A DNA stretch of 64,000 bases from Thermoproteota archaeon. Its GTDB lineage: Archaea > Korarchaeota > Korarchaeia > Korarchaeales > Korarchaeaceae. Below are positions 17,597 to 25,844 of the stretch, one piece after another. Numbering within the stretch: the stretch's first letter is position 1; every line of letters starts with the position of its first letter. Under the pieces are notes generated by a model that was not told where the DNA came from, searched no databases, and was given only the letters and a program-made list of their open reading frames with translations. The DNA is taken from NCBI GenBank assembly GCA_027491485.1, contig JAOZGR010000001.1, positions 248,001-312,000 on the forward strand, given 5' to 3'. A program made the translations under genes and the position numbers.

Positions 17597-18758
17597 ACGA
17601 CATAAACTCCCTTATTCTCTTCATACCCTCTACTATATCTTCCCTTGGTCCAGCGAATGATATCCTGAGGTACCCCTCTCCAGCGTCCCCAAACGCTGTT
17701 CCTGGGAGTAGGGCGACGCCTGCTTCCTCGAGCAGCTTAGTAGCCATTTCTTCTGAGGACATCCCTGTTTTCTTTATGTTGGGGAATGCATAGAAAGTTC
17801 CTGCAGGTTTTATCATTGTGAAGCCATTTATCTTGTTGATTTCATCATAAATTAGATCTCTCTTATGCTGATAGTCCTCTATCATGGCCTTCACTTCATC
17901 CCATGGGCCTTTTAATGCCTCTATAGCAGCTATTTGAGCGAAGTGTGTAGGACATGAAGCTGTATTTATTTGAATCTTGGTTATTTTTTCAGAGAATTCC
18001 TTCTTAGCTACAACATAGCCTAATCTATATCCCGTCATAGCCCATGTTTTACTAAATCCACTTATCATGATAGAGACATCTTCAGCCCCTGGTATCGAAA
18101 GAATGCTTTCATGTTTTTTCCCATCGAAGATTATATCTTCGTATATCTCGTCAGATATGACAACTATATCCTTCTCTATAGCTAACTTCACGATCTCTTC
18201 CAGATCTTTCCTTCTGTAGATGCCTCCTGTTGGATTACCTGGTGTGTTTATTACGATAGCTTTGGTCTTCTCCGAAACTACACTTAAAATATCCTCAACA
18301 TTCGGCGAAAAGCCTTTTTCCTCCCTTAATAGGACAGGTTTCACTATCCCACCAGCAAACCTAGCTACACTCTCATAAGCAGGATAGGCAGGCATAGGTA
18401 TTACTACTTCATCTCCCGGATCAACAAACATCATTAAAGAGGCAAAAATAGCCATCTTGGCTCCAACAGTTACAACTATATTTTCTGCTGAAACATCCAC
18501 ACCCCTTGTACTAGATACCCTATCTGCAATAGCTTCCCTAAGCTCGTATATGCCTGCAGGGGAAGTATACTTTGTCATTCCCTGATCAACTGCTTTTTTA
18601 GTTGCTTCTAAGACATGACGTGGGGGAAGATATCCGGGCTCTCCTATCTCAAGGTGTATAACGTCTTTTCCTTTCCTCTCTAATTCTCTGGCCTTTGCTA
18701 GCACTATGAATGCGCTCTCAACCCCTAAAGAAGACATCCTATTAGCGAGCTTGGGCAT
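17583..18758 (-). CDS. aspC: Class I/II pyridoxal-phosphate aminotransferase (aspartate aminotransferase-like)
   Basis: The 391-residue PLP enzyme has the class I fold. The substrate-binding N-terminus includes EIGEPGYLPP, the cofactor-binding region reads NTPGNPTGG and SDEIYEDIIF, and the Schiff-base lysine is in SGFSKTWAMTGYRLGY. The C-terminal arginine region is YLRISFAGPRE. It probably transaminates aspartate, aromatic amino acids or alanine; sequence alone does not settle the substrate. ATG 18758 is preferred to ATG 18776 because GGTGGAT lies 4-5 nt before it. Confidence 0.88.
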   Translation of the reverse strand: MPKLANRMSSLGVESAFIVLAKARELERKGKDVIHLEIGEPGYLPPRHVLEATKKAVDQGMTKYTSPAGIYELREAIADRVSSTRGVDVSAENIVVTVGAKMAIFASLMMFVDPGDEVVIPMPAYPAYESVARFAGGIVKPVLLREEKGFSPNVEDILSVVSEKTKAIVINTPGNPTGGIYRRKDLEEIVKLAIEKDIVVISDEIYEDIIFDGKKHESILSIPGAEDVSIMISGFSKTWAMTGYRLGYVVAKKEFSEKITKIQINTASCPTHFAQIAAIEALKGPWDEVKAMIEDYQHKRDLIYDEINKINGFTMIKPAGTFYAFPNIKKTGMSSEEMATKLLEEAGVALLPGTAFGDAGEGYLRISFAGPREDIVEGMKRIREFMSSISQ

Positions 18759-18832
18759 AAAAATCCACCACTTCATGTATACAAGGAATACTGAAAAAGT
18801 TTTACAAATAGCAACTAGGTCTATCTTCAGCC

Positions 18833-19831
18833 TTATTTAGATAAATTCCTTATTAGGATGATGTATGCTAAGAGTCCAAACATTAACTCATTCAGGAAGA
18901 CAGTCACTGTGGAGGAAACAAGTGTTAGAGCTAGGGCCTCTCCCTTAGTTAATCCTATAGCTGATAATAGACCAGTCATAGTCCATTCTCTTATACCAGT
19001 GTTTCCAGGTATTCCTATGGGGATTAGGACCAAGATTATTGAGACTGAATATATTAAAGCGCCCATCAGCGGATCTATCCAGTATCCCATAGAAATGAAA
19101 TAGATGAATATGGGGAGCATATCAAATAGCCAATTGAGAAAGGAACATGTCAGAGAGAGGAGGAGCATCCTTCTATTATTCATTAGGTTTCTAAAAGCTT
19201 GCGAATATTCCCTGATCGTACTCTTTATATTCTCATAGTTTTTGTTCAACTTTCTCTCAATAAAGGATACTATCTTTATCAGTTTACTATCATCCATGCT
19301 AAGTTTATATATTAGATAAAAGAAGGCGCTCATCAAGACTATTGATGACATAATGGCAATTAAGCTCCTTTCACTAGGCCCTATCATTGATAATAGGTAC
19401 GAAGTGCCTAAGATTATGCTTACTATGAAGGGTACTATCATAACAACTCTATGAGCTACTATTGTTGAGAGAGCTTCGCCTGTAGGAAGGTCTGCTTTCT
19501 TCCTGATGAAGTAGACTCTAGCGACTTCGCCTGAGGCTGAACCAGCTGGGATAAGGAGGTTGACAAAGAGACTTGTCCACCCTATGAGGAATACATCTTT
19601 GAAACGGGCTCTCCTATCTAGAAGTATGTACCAGCCAAGGTTATAGAAGAGAACACCGATATGTATTGATAGGAAAGATAAGAATACGGGTACGGGACCT
19701 ATTTTTCTCAGATTCTCCATGGCCTCGCCTAGATCAAATGTGGCCAGTAGTGGTACCATGAGTACAAGGCCCATGAGTAGTAATAGCAAGCTCTTCTTCC
19801 CAATTTTAGGTACTTCCTCGTAGGAGGGCAT
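18833..19831 (-). CDS. Flippase-like integral membrane protein (AglD/UPF0104, LPG-synthase TM family)
   Basis: The 332-residue protein is strongly hydrophobic with about eight predicted transmembrane helices. It carries the family landmarks PAGSASGEVARVYFIRK and a polar loop IVAHRV near the middle, and PGNTGIREW towards the C-terminus. Members occur in archaea as candidate lipid-linked sugar flippases or glycolipid-associated membrane proteins, so a role in envelope glycan or lipid export is an inference. It is transcribed leftwards, behind the Tmk/sugar-kinase pair but separated from it by about 80 nt. Confidence 0.8.
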   Translation of the reverse strand: MPSYEEVPKIGKKSLLLLLMGLVLMVPLLATFDLGEAMENLRKIGPVPVFLSFLSIHIGVLFYNLGWYILLDRRARFKDVFLIGWTSLFVNLLIPAGSASGEVARVYFIRKKADLPTGEALSTIVAHRVVMIVPFIVSIILGTSYLLSMIGPSERSLIAIMSSIVLMSAFFYLIYKLSMDDSKLIKIVSFIERKLNKNYENIKSTIREYSQAFRNLMNNRRMLLLSLTCSFLNWLFDMLPIFIYFISMGYWIDPLMGALIYSVSIILVLIPIGIPGNTGIREWTMTGLLSAIGLTKGEALALTLVSSTVTVFLNELMFGLLAYIILIRNLSK

Positions 19832-19915
19832 CGGGATAACCCTTGAGGAGGAAATTAAAAAGTTGAACTATATGGACACGCTAATCATCTGTGTGAAGCT
19901 TGATTATGTCTGTTA

Positions 19916-20827
19916 TTAACTCTTTCCGTATGATATAAATTCCATGGCTGCGATCTCATCCCATACAGGTAGTCCAAAGGCCGTTCCAGGTCTTGATATA
20001 GTGAGAGCAGCTGCGGCATTTGCGAGGCGTATAGATTTCTCTGGTGAGAAACCCATATTCCTAGAGACAAGATATGTTGCGGCAAATACATCGCCGGCTC
20101 CCGTTGTATCCACTACCTTGATTGGAACTGCTTCTACGAAACATAGCTCGCCATCTGCCCATGCTAGAGAACCCCTCGGACCTAGCTTTATTATAACTTC
20201 ATCTGGCCCTTCTTTAGCTATCTTCTTAGCCGCAATTTCAGGATCACTCTCCTTAGAGAGTAATCTAGACTCCTTCTCATTCAAAAATATCTTCCCGATC
20301 CCTGGGAGAAGTTTCCAGGCTTCATACGAGTTCTTTGCTAGTATCCTGGCTCCTGGATCCCAAGATGCATCGCGTCTCAGCTCAGACACTGCCCTTGCGA
20401 TTGGTATCTCAACACTAGCCATATGAACCTCTCTAGATCCCTTGATCAGATCTTCTCTTTCTAAAATATCCTTGGGTGTCAGCTCTAGGTTAGCCCCAGG
20501 ACTCTCAATCATTCTTCTGCTCTCCCCTAATACATTAATTATTACAACGAGGCCGGTTCTTCTCCCCTCTACTATCTTCACATGATCTACATCTACTCCT
20601 CCTTCTTTCATGGACCGCATATATATTTGTCCTAGTGAATCGTCTCCTACTGAGACTATAATAGAGACATCCACACCCAGTCTCGATGCAGCTAAAGCAA
20701 AATTTGAAGCCGATCCACCTGAAGTCATCATTGCAGCTAACGCGTCTACAGCTTCATCCTGCTCCGGTATCCTATCTAAGAATACAGTTACGTCAATATT
20801 AGCGTTACCGATCGAAACAAACCTCAA
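19916..20827 (-). CDS. PfkB-family sugar/nucleoside kinase
   Basis: This ribokinase-fold kinase of 303 residues shows both PfkB signatures: the glycine-rich N-terminal SGGSASNFALAASRLG and the C-terminal DTTGAGDVFAATY, which contains the catalytic aspartate. The substrate cannot be read from the sequence; ribokinase, nucleoside kinase or a phosphosugar kinase are possible. The TTG start lies in a TTGA overlap with the stop of tmk upstream, so the two genes are translationally coupled. Confidence 0.85.
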   Translation of the reverse strand: MRFVSIGNANIDVTVFLDRIPEQDEAVDALAAMMTSGGSASNFALAASRLGVDVSIIVSVGDDSLGQIYMRSMKEGGVDVDHVKIVEGRRTGLVVIINVLGESRRMIESPGANLELTPKDILEREDLIKGSREVHMASVEIPIARAVSELRRDASWDPGARILAKNSYEAWKLLPGIGKIFLNEKESRLLSKESDPEIAAKKIAKEGPDEVIIKLGPRGSLAWADGELCFVEAVPIKVVDTTGAGDVFAATYLVSRNMGFSPEKSIRLANAAAALTISRPGTAFGLPVWDEIAAMEFISYGKS

Positions 20828-21417
20828 TTTCTTCCCTCCCCCAGCATATCGTCTATAATCTTAATTATTTCCGTGGAGACGGAATCTATACTGGCCTCTG
20901 CATTTACTCTGTGGGAGATTTCCCTCCACGGGCTTTCTTGCAGTAGTCTAATGTAATTCTCCCTGACCATGCGGAGGGTTTCCAAGGAATGGAATTTAGC
21001 TCCCTCTTTCAACCTCCTAATAGCTACTTCGGGGCCTACATCCAAGTAAATAACCACATCTGGAACTCTAGCCCATCTATTTATCTGAGAAACCCAATTC
21101 AAGGGCAACTTTAGGCCCTGATAGGCCAATGATGATAACAAATATCTGTCCGTGATTACTATGTGTCCCTCATCAATCTTTGGACATATTTCCTTTAAGT
21201 TGTGCTCAACTCTGTCAGCAGCGAAGAGGAGTGCCAGACCCTTGTCACTAATTGATAGTTCGCCCGAGAGGACTCTCCTAACAAGTTTGCCTATTGGTCC
21301 TTGAGTGGGCTCTGCTGTCAAGTGAACCTTTAATCCCCTTCTTAGGAGCCTGTCATATAGTATTTTACTGTGAGTAGTCTTCCCAGAGCCATCTATACCC
21401 TCAAATGCTATGAGCAT
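20824..21417 (-). CDS. tmk: Thymidylate kinase
   Basis: This 197-residue P-loop kinase phosphorylates dTMP to dTDP. The Walker A motif FEGIDGSGKTTHSK is at the N-terminus, and the DR(Y/H) motif TDRYLLSSLAYQG and the TAEPTQGPIG segment that contacts dTMP follow. The length is typical. It heads the short leftward operon with the PfkB kinase and is divergent from the PRPP synthase gene, from which it is separated by 50 nt, so a bidirectional promoter region is likely. Confidence 0.93.
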   Translation of the reverse strand: MLIAFEGIDGSGKTTHSKILYDRLLRRGLKVHLTAEPTQGPIGKLVRRVLSGELSISDKGLALLFAADRVEHNLKEICPKIDEGHIVITDRYLLSSLAYQGLKLPLNWVSQINRWARVPDVVIYLDVGPEVAIRRLKEGAKFHSLETLRMVRENYIRLLQESPWREISHRVNAEASIDSVSTEIIKIIDDMLGEGRN

Positions 21418-21467
21418 CTAGTATCGGCCTCAGGTTTACTTTTTAATCTCGTGGTGGATTACTGAAT

Positions 21468-22364
21468 ATGCTACTAGTAGGCCCCGAAGACGACTTTAAC
21501 ATTAAGATAGCACAAGGGCTGGGCCTTAAACTTGTACCCCTAGAAAGGAGGATCTTTCCAGATGGAGAAATTTGCCCACGGGTCCGGGAGGAAGTAAGAG
21601 GCAGTGATGTGGTTTTATCGCTTAGAATGAAATCCGGCGTAGGAAGACCCAATGATTACCTCTTAGAGGTTTTATTCACACTAAGAAATCTTAAAAGGCA
21701 TATGGGTGCGGGTGATGTCATTCTGATAATGCCCTATTTCCCGTATGCCAGACAAGATGCAATATTTCGCATTGGTGAGCCTCTTAGCCCAAGCTATCTA
21801 GCAGAAATGTTGGAGGGCGCTGGTGCAAGCTCGATAGTAAGCGTTACGGTACATCTTCATAGATTAGGCAGCTTCTCTGAGATATTTAAGAGAATAAAAG
21901 CTACTAACATAAGCGGCTTTAAAGCCTTATCAGAGAGCATTAAGCGACTTCCATTGAAGGATCCCTTTATCATAGGCCCTGACACTGAGAGCATACATTG
22001 GGCTAGGGAACTCGCTCAATTTTGTGGGATTGGAGAGTATGATGCATTTAAAAAGGAGAGGGACGTAGAAACTGGCAATATAAGGACCTATATTAAGGAG
22101 ATCGATCTTAAGAATAGAGATGTCATCGTGGTAGATGATATGGTCTCTACAGGAGGTACGATGGCGAATGCTGTGGCAGCTGCTAAGGAAATGGGAGCGA
22201 GATTAGTTATATCTGCATTTGTACACCCTATATTAGTCCCTGGGTCCGTAGAAAAGATCCTCGGGGCTGGAGCCGATATAATTATAGCTACAGACACGAT
22301 TGAGTGGAGAGGTTCAAAGGCCTCCGTCACTAGAGATATCATCGATATCCTGAGGGGTGGTTAA
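21468..22364 (+). CDS. prs: Ribose-phosphate pyrophosphokinase (PRPP synthase)
   Basis: The 298-residue enzyme makes PRPP from ribose 5-phosphate and ATP. The ATP-binding flexible region YFPYARQDAIFRIGEPLS and the PRPP-binding loop VIVVDDMVSTGGTM are conserved, as is the FPDGEICPR region at the N-terminus. Archaeal PRPP synthases are of similar length. TTTTTAAT followed by GGTGGATTACTGAAT gives a promoter and ribosome-binding site in the short divergent gap. PRPP made here feeds histidine, tryptophan and nucleotide synthesis, some genes of which are elsewhere in the window. Confidence 0.94.
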   Translation: MLLVGPEDDFNIKIAQGLGLKLVPLERRIFPDGEICPRVREEVRGSDVVLSLRMKSGVGRPNDYLLEVLFTLRNLKRHMGAGDVILIMPYFPYARQDAIFRIGEPLSPSYLAEMLEGAGASSIVSVTVHLHRLGSFSEIFKRIKATNISGFKALSESIKRLPLKDPFIIGPDTESIHWARELAQFCGIGEYDAFKKERDVETGNIRTYIKEIDLKNRDVIVVDDMVSTGGTMANAVAAAKEMGARLVISAFVHPILVPGSVEKILGAGADIIIATDTIEWRGSKASVTRDIIDILRGG

Positions 22365-22776
22365 GATCAGCAGCATCAGGCTAGGAATAGTAACTACTTT
22401 ACTGATCACAATGACATTAGCTTCCCTATCTGCCTATTTATCGCTGAACATACTGTCTGATGAGCCATTATACTCTATGTTAGGGGTACTCACTTCTCTC
22501 GCCCTAGTGTTTCTGTCAGTAAGTATGTATAGAGAGAAGGAATGGGCTCTAACGTCATTAACATTGTTCTACATTATACTAGCTATAATAGGGCTGTTAA
22601 TCTCAACCAGCCTGCCGTCAGAAGGCTTGTTGACATTAGTAGGCGGAACACTAATGAGTTCTTACCTATGGAAGTATAGGAGCAGAAAAGGGGGATCTCA
22701 GGAAGTGCTAGAGATAGAAGAAGGCGAAGAGCCTGAAACTTCGGAGGAATCTGTGGACCAATATTTCTTATCCTAG
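22357..22776 (+). CDS. Small membrane protein with acidic C-terminal tail
   Basis: This hypothetical protein of about 139 residues has four predicted hydrophobic helices followed by an acidic tail (EVLEIEEGEEPETSEES). No family is recognised. The GTG at 22357 falls within the GGGGTGGTT that would serve as ribosome-binding site, so initiation a few codons later, possibly at ATC 22366, is plausible given the ATC start inferred for radA. It overlaps prs by 8 nt and is co-transcribed with it. Confidence 0.55.
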   Translation: MVKISSIRLGIVTTLLITMTLASLSAYLSLNILSDEPLYSMLGVLTSLALVFLSVSMYREKEWALTSLTLFYIILAIIGLLISTSLPSEGLLTLVGGTLMSSYLWKYRSRKGGSQEVLEIEEGEEPETSEESVDQYFLS

Positions 22777-22797
22777 CTTCTCCGCGTCTTCAGGCCT

Positions 22798-22807
22798 ATT
22801 TATAAAG
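22798..22807 (+). promoter_or_regulatory. TATA box upstream of radA
   Basis: ATTTATAAAG lies about 70 bp before the inferred radA start and predicts a transcript start near 22830, giving a short leader that contains the GGTGAT ribosome-binding site. A second A/T block, TTTAAATTA at about 22849, is too close to the start to serve a leadered message. Confidence 0.45.
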
Positions 22808-22873
22808 TCATGACCGATAGGATCAAGTTAAATACCCTTTAAATTATACTCCTAATTGGGAAGGTGATCAGGT

Positions 22874-23914
22874 ATCCCTAAGAGGAAAGCTTCTAAAGGA
22901 GAGACTGGGGAAGAAGAGGAGGCTTCTACAGAGGAGAGTGTTGAGGAATATGCTTATGATACCACAGAGGTCGTTGAGGAGGTAGATCTAACTAGTTTAG
23001 AGGGGGTAGGCCCTGCTACAGCTAAAAGGTTGTTAGATGCTGGTTTTACGACTTTAGAAGCCATAGCAATGTCTACACCTTCTGAGCTAGCAGTTTATGC
23101 CGGAATAGGCGAATCTATAGCTCAGAAAATAATTCAGGCCGCTAGGAAGAAACTAAACATAGATGTCATGTCTGCGTATGACTATTATCAACAGAGGAAG
23201 AGCGTACAAAGAATTACGACTGGCTCAAGAAACCTAGATGAGTTATTAGGAGGTGGTGTAGAGACTCAGTCCATAACTGAGATATATGGCCCCTATGGCT
23301 CAGGAAAGACGCAATTCGCTCATCAAATGGCAGTAACAGTTCAGTTACCTGAGGAAAAAGGAGGGCTAGGAAGAGCTGCACTGTTTATAGATACTGAGGG
23401 GACATTTAGACCTGAGAGGATAATACAAATAGCTGAAAGATTTGGGCTTGATCCTGAGAAGGCTCTAAAGAATATACTGTATGCTAGGGCCTTTACAAGT
23501 GATCATCAGATGATAGTGACGGAGAGATCCGAACCCTATATAAAAGAGAAGAATATAGGCCTCATAATCGTAGACTCCCTAATCAGTCATTTTAGAGGGG
23601 AATATGTGGGGAGGGAGACTTTAGCTGAGAGACAGCAGAAGCTCAATAAGTACCTGCATAAACTGTTGAGATTGGCTCTAGGCTATAATCTAGCCGTGAT
23701 AGTAACTAATCAGGTAGTTGCTGACCCTTCCACATTCTTTGGTGATCCAAATAGGCCAGCTGGGGGACACGTTTTGGGACATGGAGTAACAGCCAGACTC
23801 TATATAAAGAGAGGTAAGAAGGACAGGAGAGTTGTTAAGTTGGTGAAGAGCCCATATCTGCCGGAAGGCGTAGTTGAGATAGCAATCACAGAAGGCGGAA
23901 TAGAAGACGTTTAG
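22874..23914 (+). CDS. radA: DNA repair and recombination protein RadA, ATC start
   Basis: This is the archaeal RecA/Rad51 recombinase. After an acidic N-terminal tail comes the helix-hairpin-helix domain (LTSLEGVGPATAKRLLDAG). The Walker A motif GPYGSGKTQ is at about 139-146, the Walker B LIIVDSL near 232, and the L2 region with the VVADPSTFFGDP segment follows. The length, 346 residues, is normal only if translation begins at ATC 22874. Between the in-frame TGA at 22865-22867 and TTG 23030, which falls inside the HhH domain, there is no ATG, GTG or TTG. GGTGAT at 22863-22868 lies exactly 5 nt before the ATC, which gives an MPKRKASKG-type N-terminus. The function call is certain; the start is inferred. 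Confidence 0.93.
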   Translation: MPKRKASKGETGEEEEASTEESVEEYAYDTTEVVEEVDLTSLEGVGPATAKRLLDAGFTTLEAIAMSTPSELAVYAGIGESIAQKIIQAARKKLNIDVMSAYDYYQQRKSVQRITTGSRNLDELLGGGVETQSITEIYGPYGSGKTQFAHQMAVTVQLPEEKGGLGRAALFIDTEGTFRPERIIQIAERFGLDPEKALKNILYARAFTSDHQMIVTERSEPYIKEKNIGLIIVDSLISHFRGEYVGRETLAERQQKLNKYLHKLLRLALGYNLAVIVTNQVVADPSTFFGDPNRPAGGHVLGHGVTARLYIKRGKKDRRVVKLVKSPYLPEGVVEIAITEGGIEDV

Positions 23915-24612
23915 CTCTTTAACTCATATTCCCTTTTCTTTCTCTCGTACTCCTCCCTAGACATGACCACACGTGCAGGAGCTCCAAGAACTACCTTATT
24001 TGGAGGGACATCTCTTGTTACAATTGCTCCAGAAGCTACTACTGCCCCTCTGCCTATCTTAACACCGGAGATTAGTACAGAATTCGCCCCTATAATCGCA
24101 TCATCTTCTATCATGACCCCTAAGAGCCTTTTACTGGCCGGATACTTGTCGTTAGTTATAACCACGAATGGTGCTAAGAAGACATTGTTCCCCACTATAC
24201 TCTTTGGAGGTATATAGCTCCCGCTTTGTATGCTCACCTCCTTCCCTATCTTGACATCACCGTCTATTATTGAATGGGTTCCCACTACGCTTCTGTCTCC
24301 TATTTCCGTATTTTCCCGTATTAATACACCATGTCCCGTCTGAACCATATTTCCTATCTTTACCCTCTCATATATTACCGTATGACTCCTGATCACGCAG
24401 TTTTTCCCTATAGTTGTCCCTTCGCTTATCTCATCATATGATTCAAGTATATTACCAGCCGTATCGATTTCCCTTATCTTTCTGTACATAGGATAGCCTA
24501 TTATCGCGTATGCACCAATTAGGGTCCCTTGACCCAGTGTTGTGGGGCCCAGTACTATGACATCCCCTTCTATACTAACTTCATTCATAGTGGCCTTTTT
24601 AGAGAGATACAT
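23911..24612 (-). CDS. Left-handed beta-helix (hexapeptide repeat) acyltransferase
   Basis: The protein has many hexapeptide-repeat turns, such as IGKNCVIRSHTVIYERVKIG, IGDRSVVGTHSIIDG, IGANSVLISGVKIGRGAVV and a C-terminal VVLGAPARVV. It resembles WbbJ/LacA-type sugar acyltransferases and related nucleotide-sugar acyltransferases that act in envelope polysaccharide assembly; the substrate is unknown. ATG 24588 (MNEVSIEGDV) is an alternative start. It overlaps radA by 4 nt at its 3' end and is divergent from the ubiquitin-fold gene. Confidence 0.83.
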   Translation of the reverse strand: MYLSKKATMNEVSIEGDVIVLGPTTLGQGTLIGAYAIIGYPMYRKIREIDTAGNILESYDEISEGTTIGKNCVIRSHTVIYERVKIGNMVQTGHGVLIRENTEIGDRSVVGTHSIIDGDVKIGKEVSIQSGSYIPPKSIVGNNVFLAPFVVITNDKYPASKRLLGVMIEDDAIIGANSVLISGVKIGRGAVVASGAIVTRDVPPNKVVLGAPARVVMSREEYERKKREYELKS

Positions 24613-24634
24613 CTATATCACGCATGAGGAAATT

Positions 24635-24883
24635 ATGAATAAAACCATAAAAGTGTTCATTCTAGGAGAAGAGAGGGAACTACCTTGGAATACGATGTTA
24701 GGAGATTTATATGGAATGTTAGGTTTCAGTAGGTGGAGTACGCTTCTATTAGTTAATGGAGAGCCGAGAGCGGATGATAGCTACTTAGATGACGGTGATA
24801 TGATTTCGTGGTTAAGGATTACATATCACGAGAGTCCGGTGAAGGAAAATGGGAAGAAGATGCGATATTTGCCAAGAGAATGA
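24635..24883 (+). CDS. Ubiquitin-fold (MoaD/ThiS/TtuB-like) small protein without a terminal Gly-Gly
   Basis: The 82-residue protein has the beta-grasp pattern of sulfur carriers: LLVNGEPRADDSYLDDGDMISWL matches the VNG..L.DGD core of MoaD and ThiS. It directly precedes and overlaps the Ncs6/TtuA gene, just where a TtuB-type sulfur donor would be expected. Unlike active carriers, it does not end in GG but continues past the fold into a basic tail (KKMRYLPRE). ATG 24635 follows GAGGA by 4-5 nt. It could be a binding partner only, or the tail may be trimmed; neither can be decided here. Confidence 0.65.
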   Translation: MNKTIKVFILGEERELPWNTMLGDLYGMLGFSRWSTLLLVNGEPRADDSYLDDGDMISWLRITYHESPVKENGKKMRYLPRE

Positions 24884-25844
24884 AGCCATATACACTGATT
24901 ATAGTAAGGGCGTCTCTCTATGTACTAACTGCCTAAAATCCTCTATTAGGAGAAGAGCTTGGGCCGTACTAAAGAACGAATTACAGGAGGGTGACAAGAT
25001 CGTTGTAGCCCACTCAGGTGGGAAGGATAGCTCGCTAGCCCTGTACATCACGAAGGAATTTATTGATACCCACCCAGATATGAAACTTAGTCTGGTCTCC
25101 TTAACTATCGATGAAGGTACTTTTTATCGCAAAGCATCTATAGGGCTAGCTAAAAAATTGGCTGAGAAACTCGGGATTAGATACATCGTGTTTACTATGG
25201 AGGATATACATGGAATTTCCATAGAGGATATAAAGGCCAACATACCAAGGAACTGGAGGAGAAGTGTCTGCACATATTGCGGTGTTTTAAGGAGGCAGGC
25301 AATCAACGCGGTTGCTAGAGAACTTGGGGCAAGTGTCGTTATAACAGGCCATAACCTTGATGACATGGTTCAGACATCTGTAATGAATATAGCCAGGGGA
25401 GACATAAATGCCCTAGTAAAAACGTTAAGACATGAGAGGAGGGTTGAGGAGGGGCTTATACCACGAATTCGACCTCTTAAATATGTTTACGAGAGAGAGA
25501 TCGCAGCATTGGTGATTGCCCTAGACATCCCAGCACATTTAGGGAAGTGTCCTTTCACACAAGGTATGAGGATAGGAATAAGGAGGGTAATAGATGAGTT
25601 AGAGGATGAAGCTTCGGGATCAAAAATTAGGGCCTTGAGGTCTTTCTACCTTATAACTAGATCTATAAGACCTAGGGTTGAGATAAAGAGGTGTAAGGTG
25701 TGTGGAGAACCTACAACTGCTGATCTATGTAAGGCATGTCAGTTCAAGCGTGAATTATCTGATTTCTTTGGTAAAGATCTCCTAAAACCTCCAAATTTTG
25801 AGAAGGCTTCGTCAGAAAAGGAGTGGGTTTGGTCAAATAGGTAA
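24849..25844 (+). CDS. ncsA: tRNA 2-thiolation enzyme of the Ncs6/Ctu1/TtuA family
   Basis: This 331-residue ATP-dependent tRNA thiolase has an N-terminal zinc finger with cysteines 5, 8, 25 and 28 and an intact PP-loop SGGKDS (56-61). The catalytic cysteine region CTYCGVLRR and KCPFTQG supplies the Cys ligands known from the [4Fe-4S] enzymes, and GHNLDD is conserved. A C-terminal second zinc finger (CKVCG, CKACQ) completes the protein. It likely modifies U34 or U54 of tRNAs. It overlaps the ubiquitin-fold gene by 35 nt, so both are made together. The C-terminus overlaps the convergent apgM by 12 nt. Confidence 0.9.
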   Translation: MGRRCDICQENEAIYTDYSKGVSLCTNCLKSSIRRRAWAVLKNELQEGDKIVVAHSGGKDSSLALYITKEFIDTHPDMKLSLVSLTIDEGTFYRKASIGLAKKLAEKLGIRYIVFTMEDIHGISIEDIKANIPRNWRRSVCTYCGVLRRQAINAVARELGASVVITGHNLDDMVQTSVMNIARGDINALVKTLRHERRVEEGLIPRIRPLKYVYEREIAALVIALDIPAHLGKCPFTQGMRIGIRRVIDELEDEASGSKIRALRSFYLITRSIRPRVEIKRCKVCGEPTTADLCKACQFKRELSDFFGKDLLKPPNFEKASSEKEWVWSNR

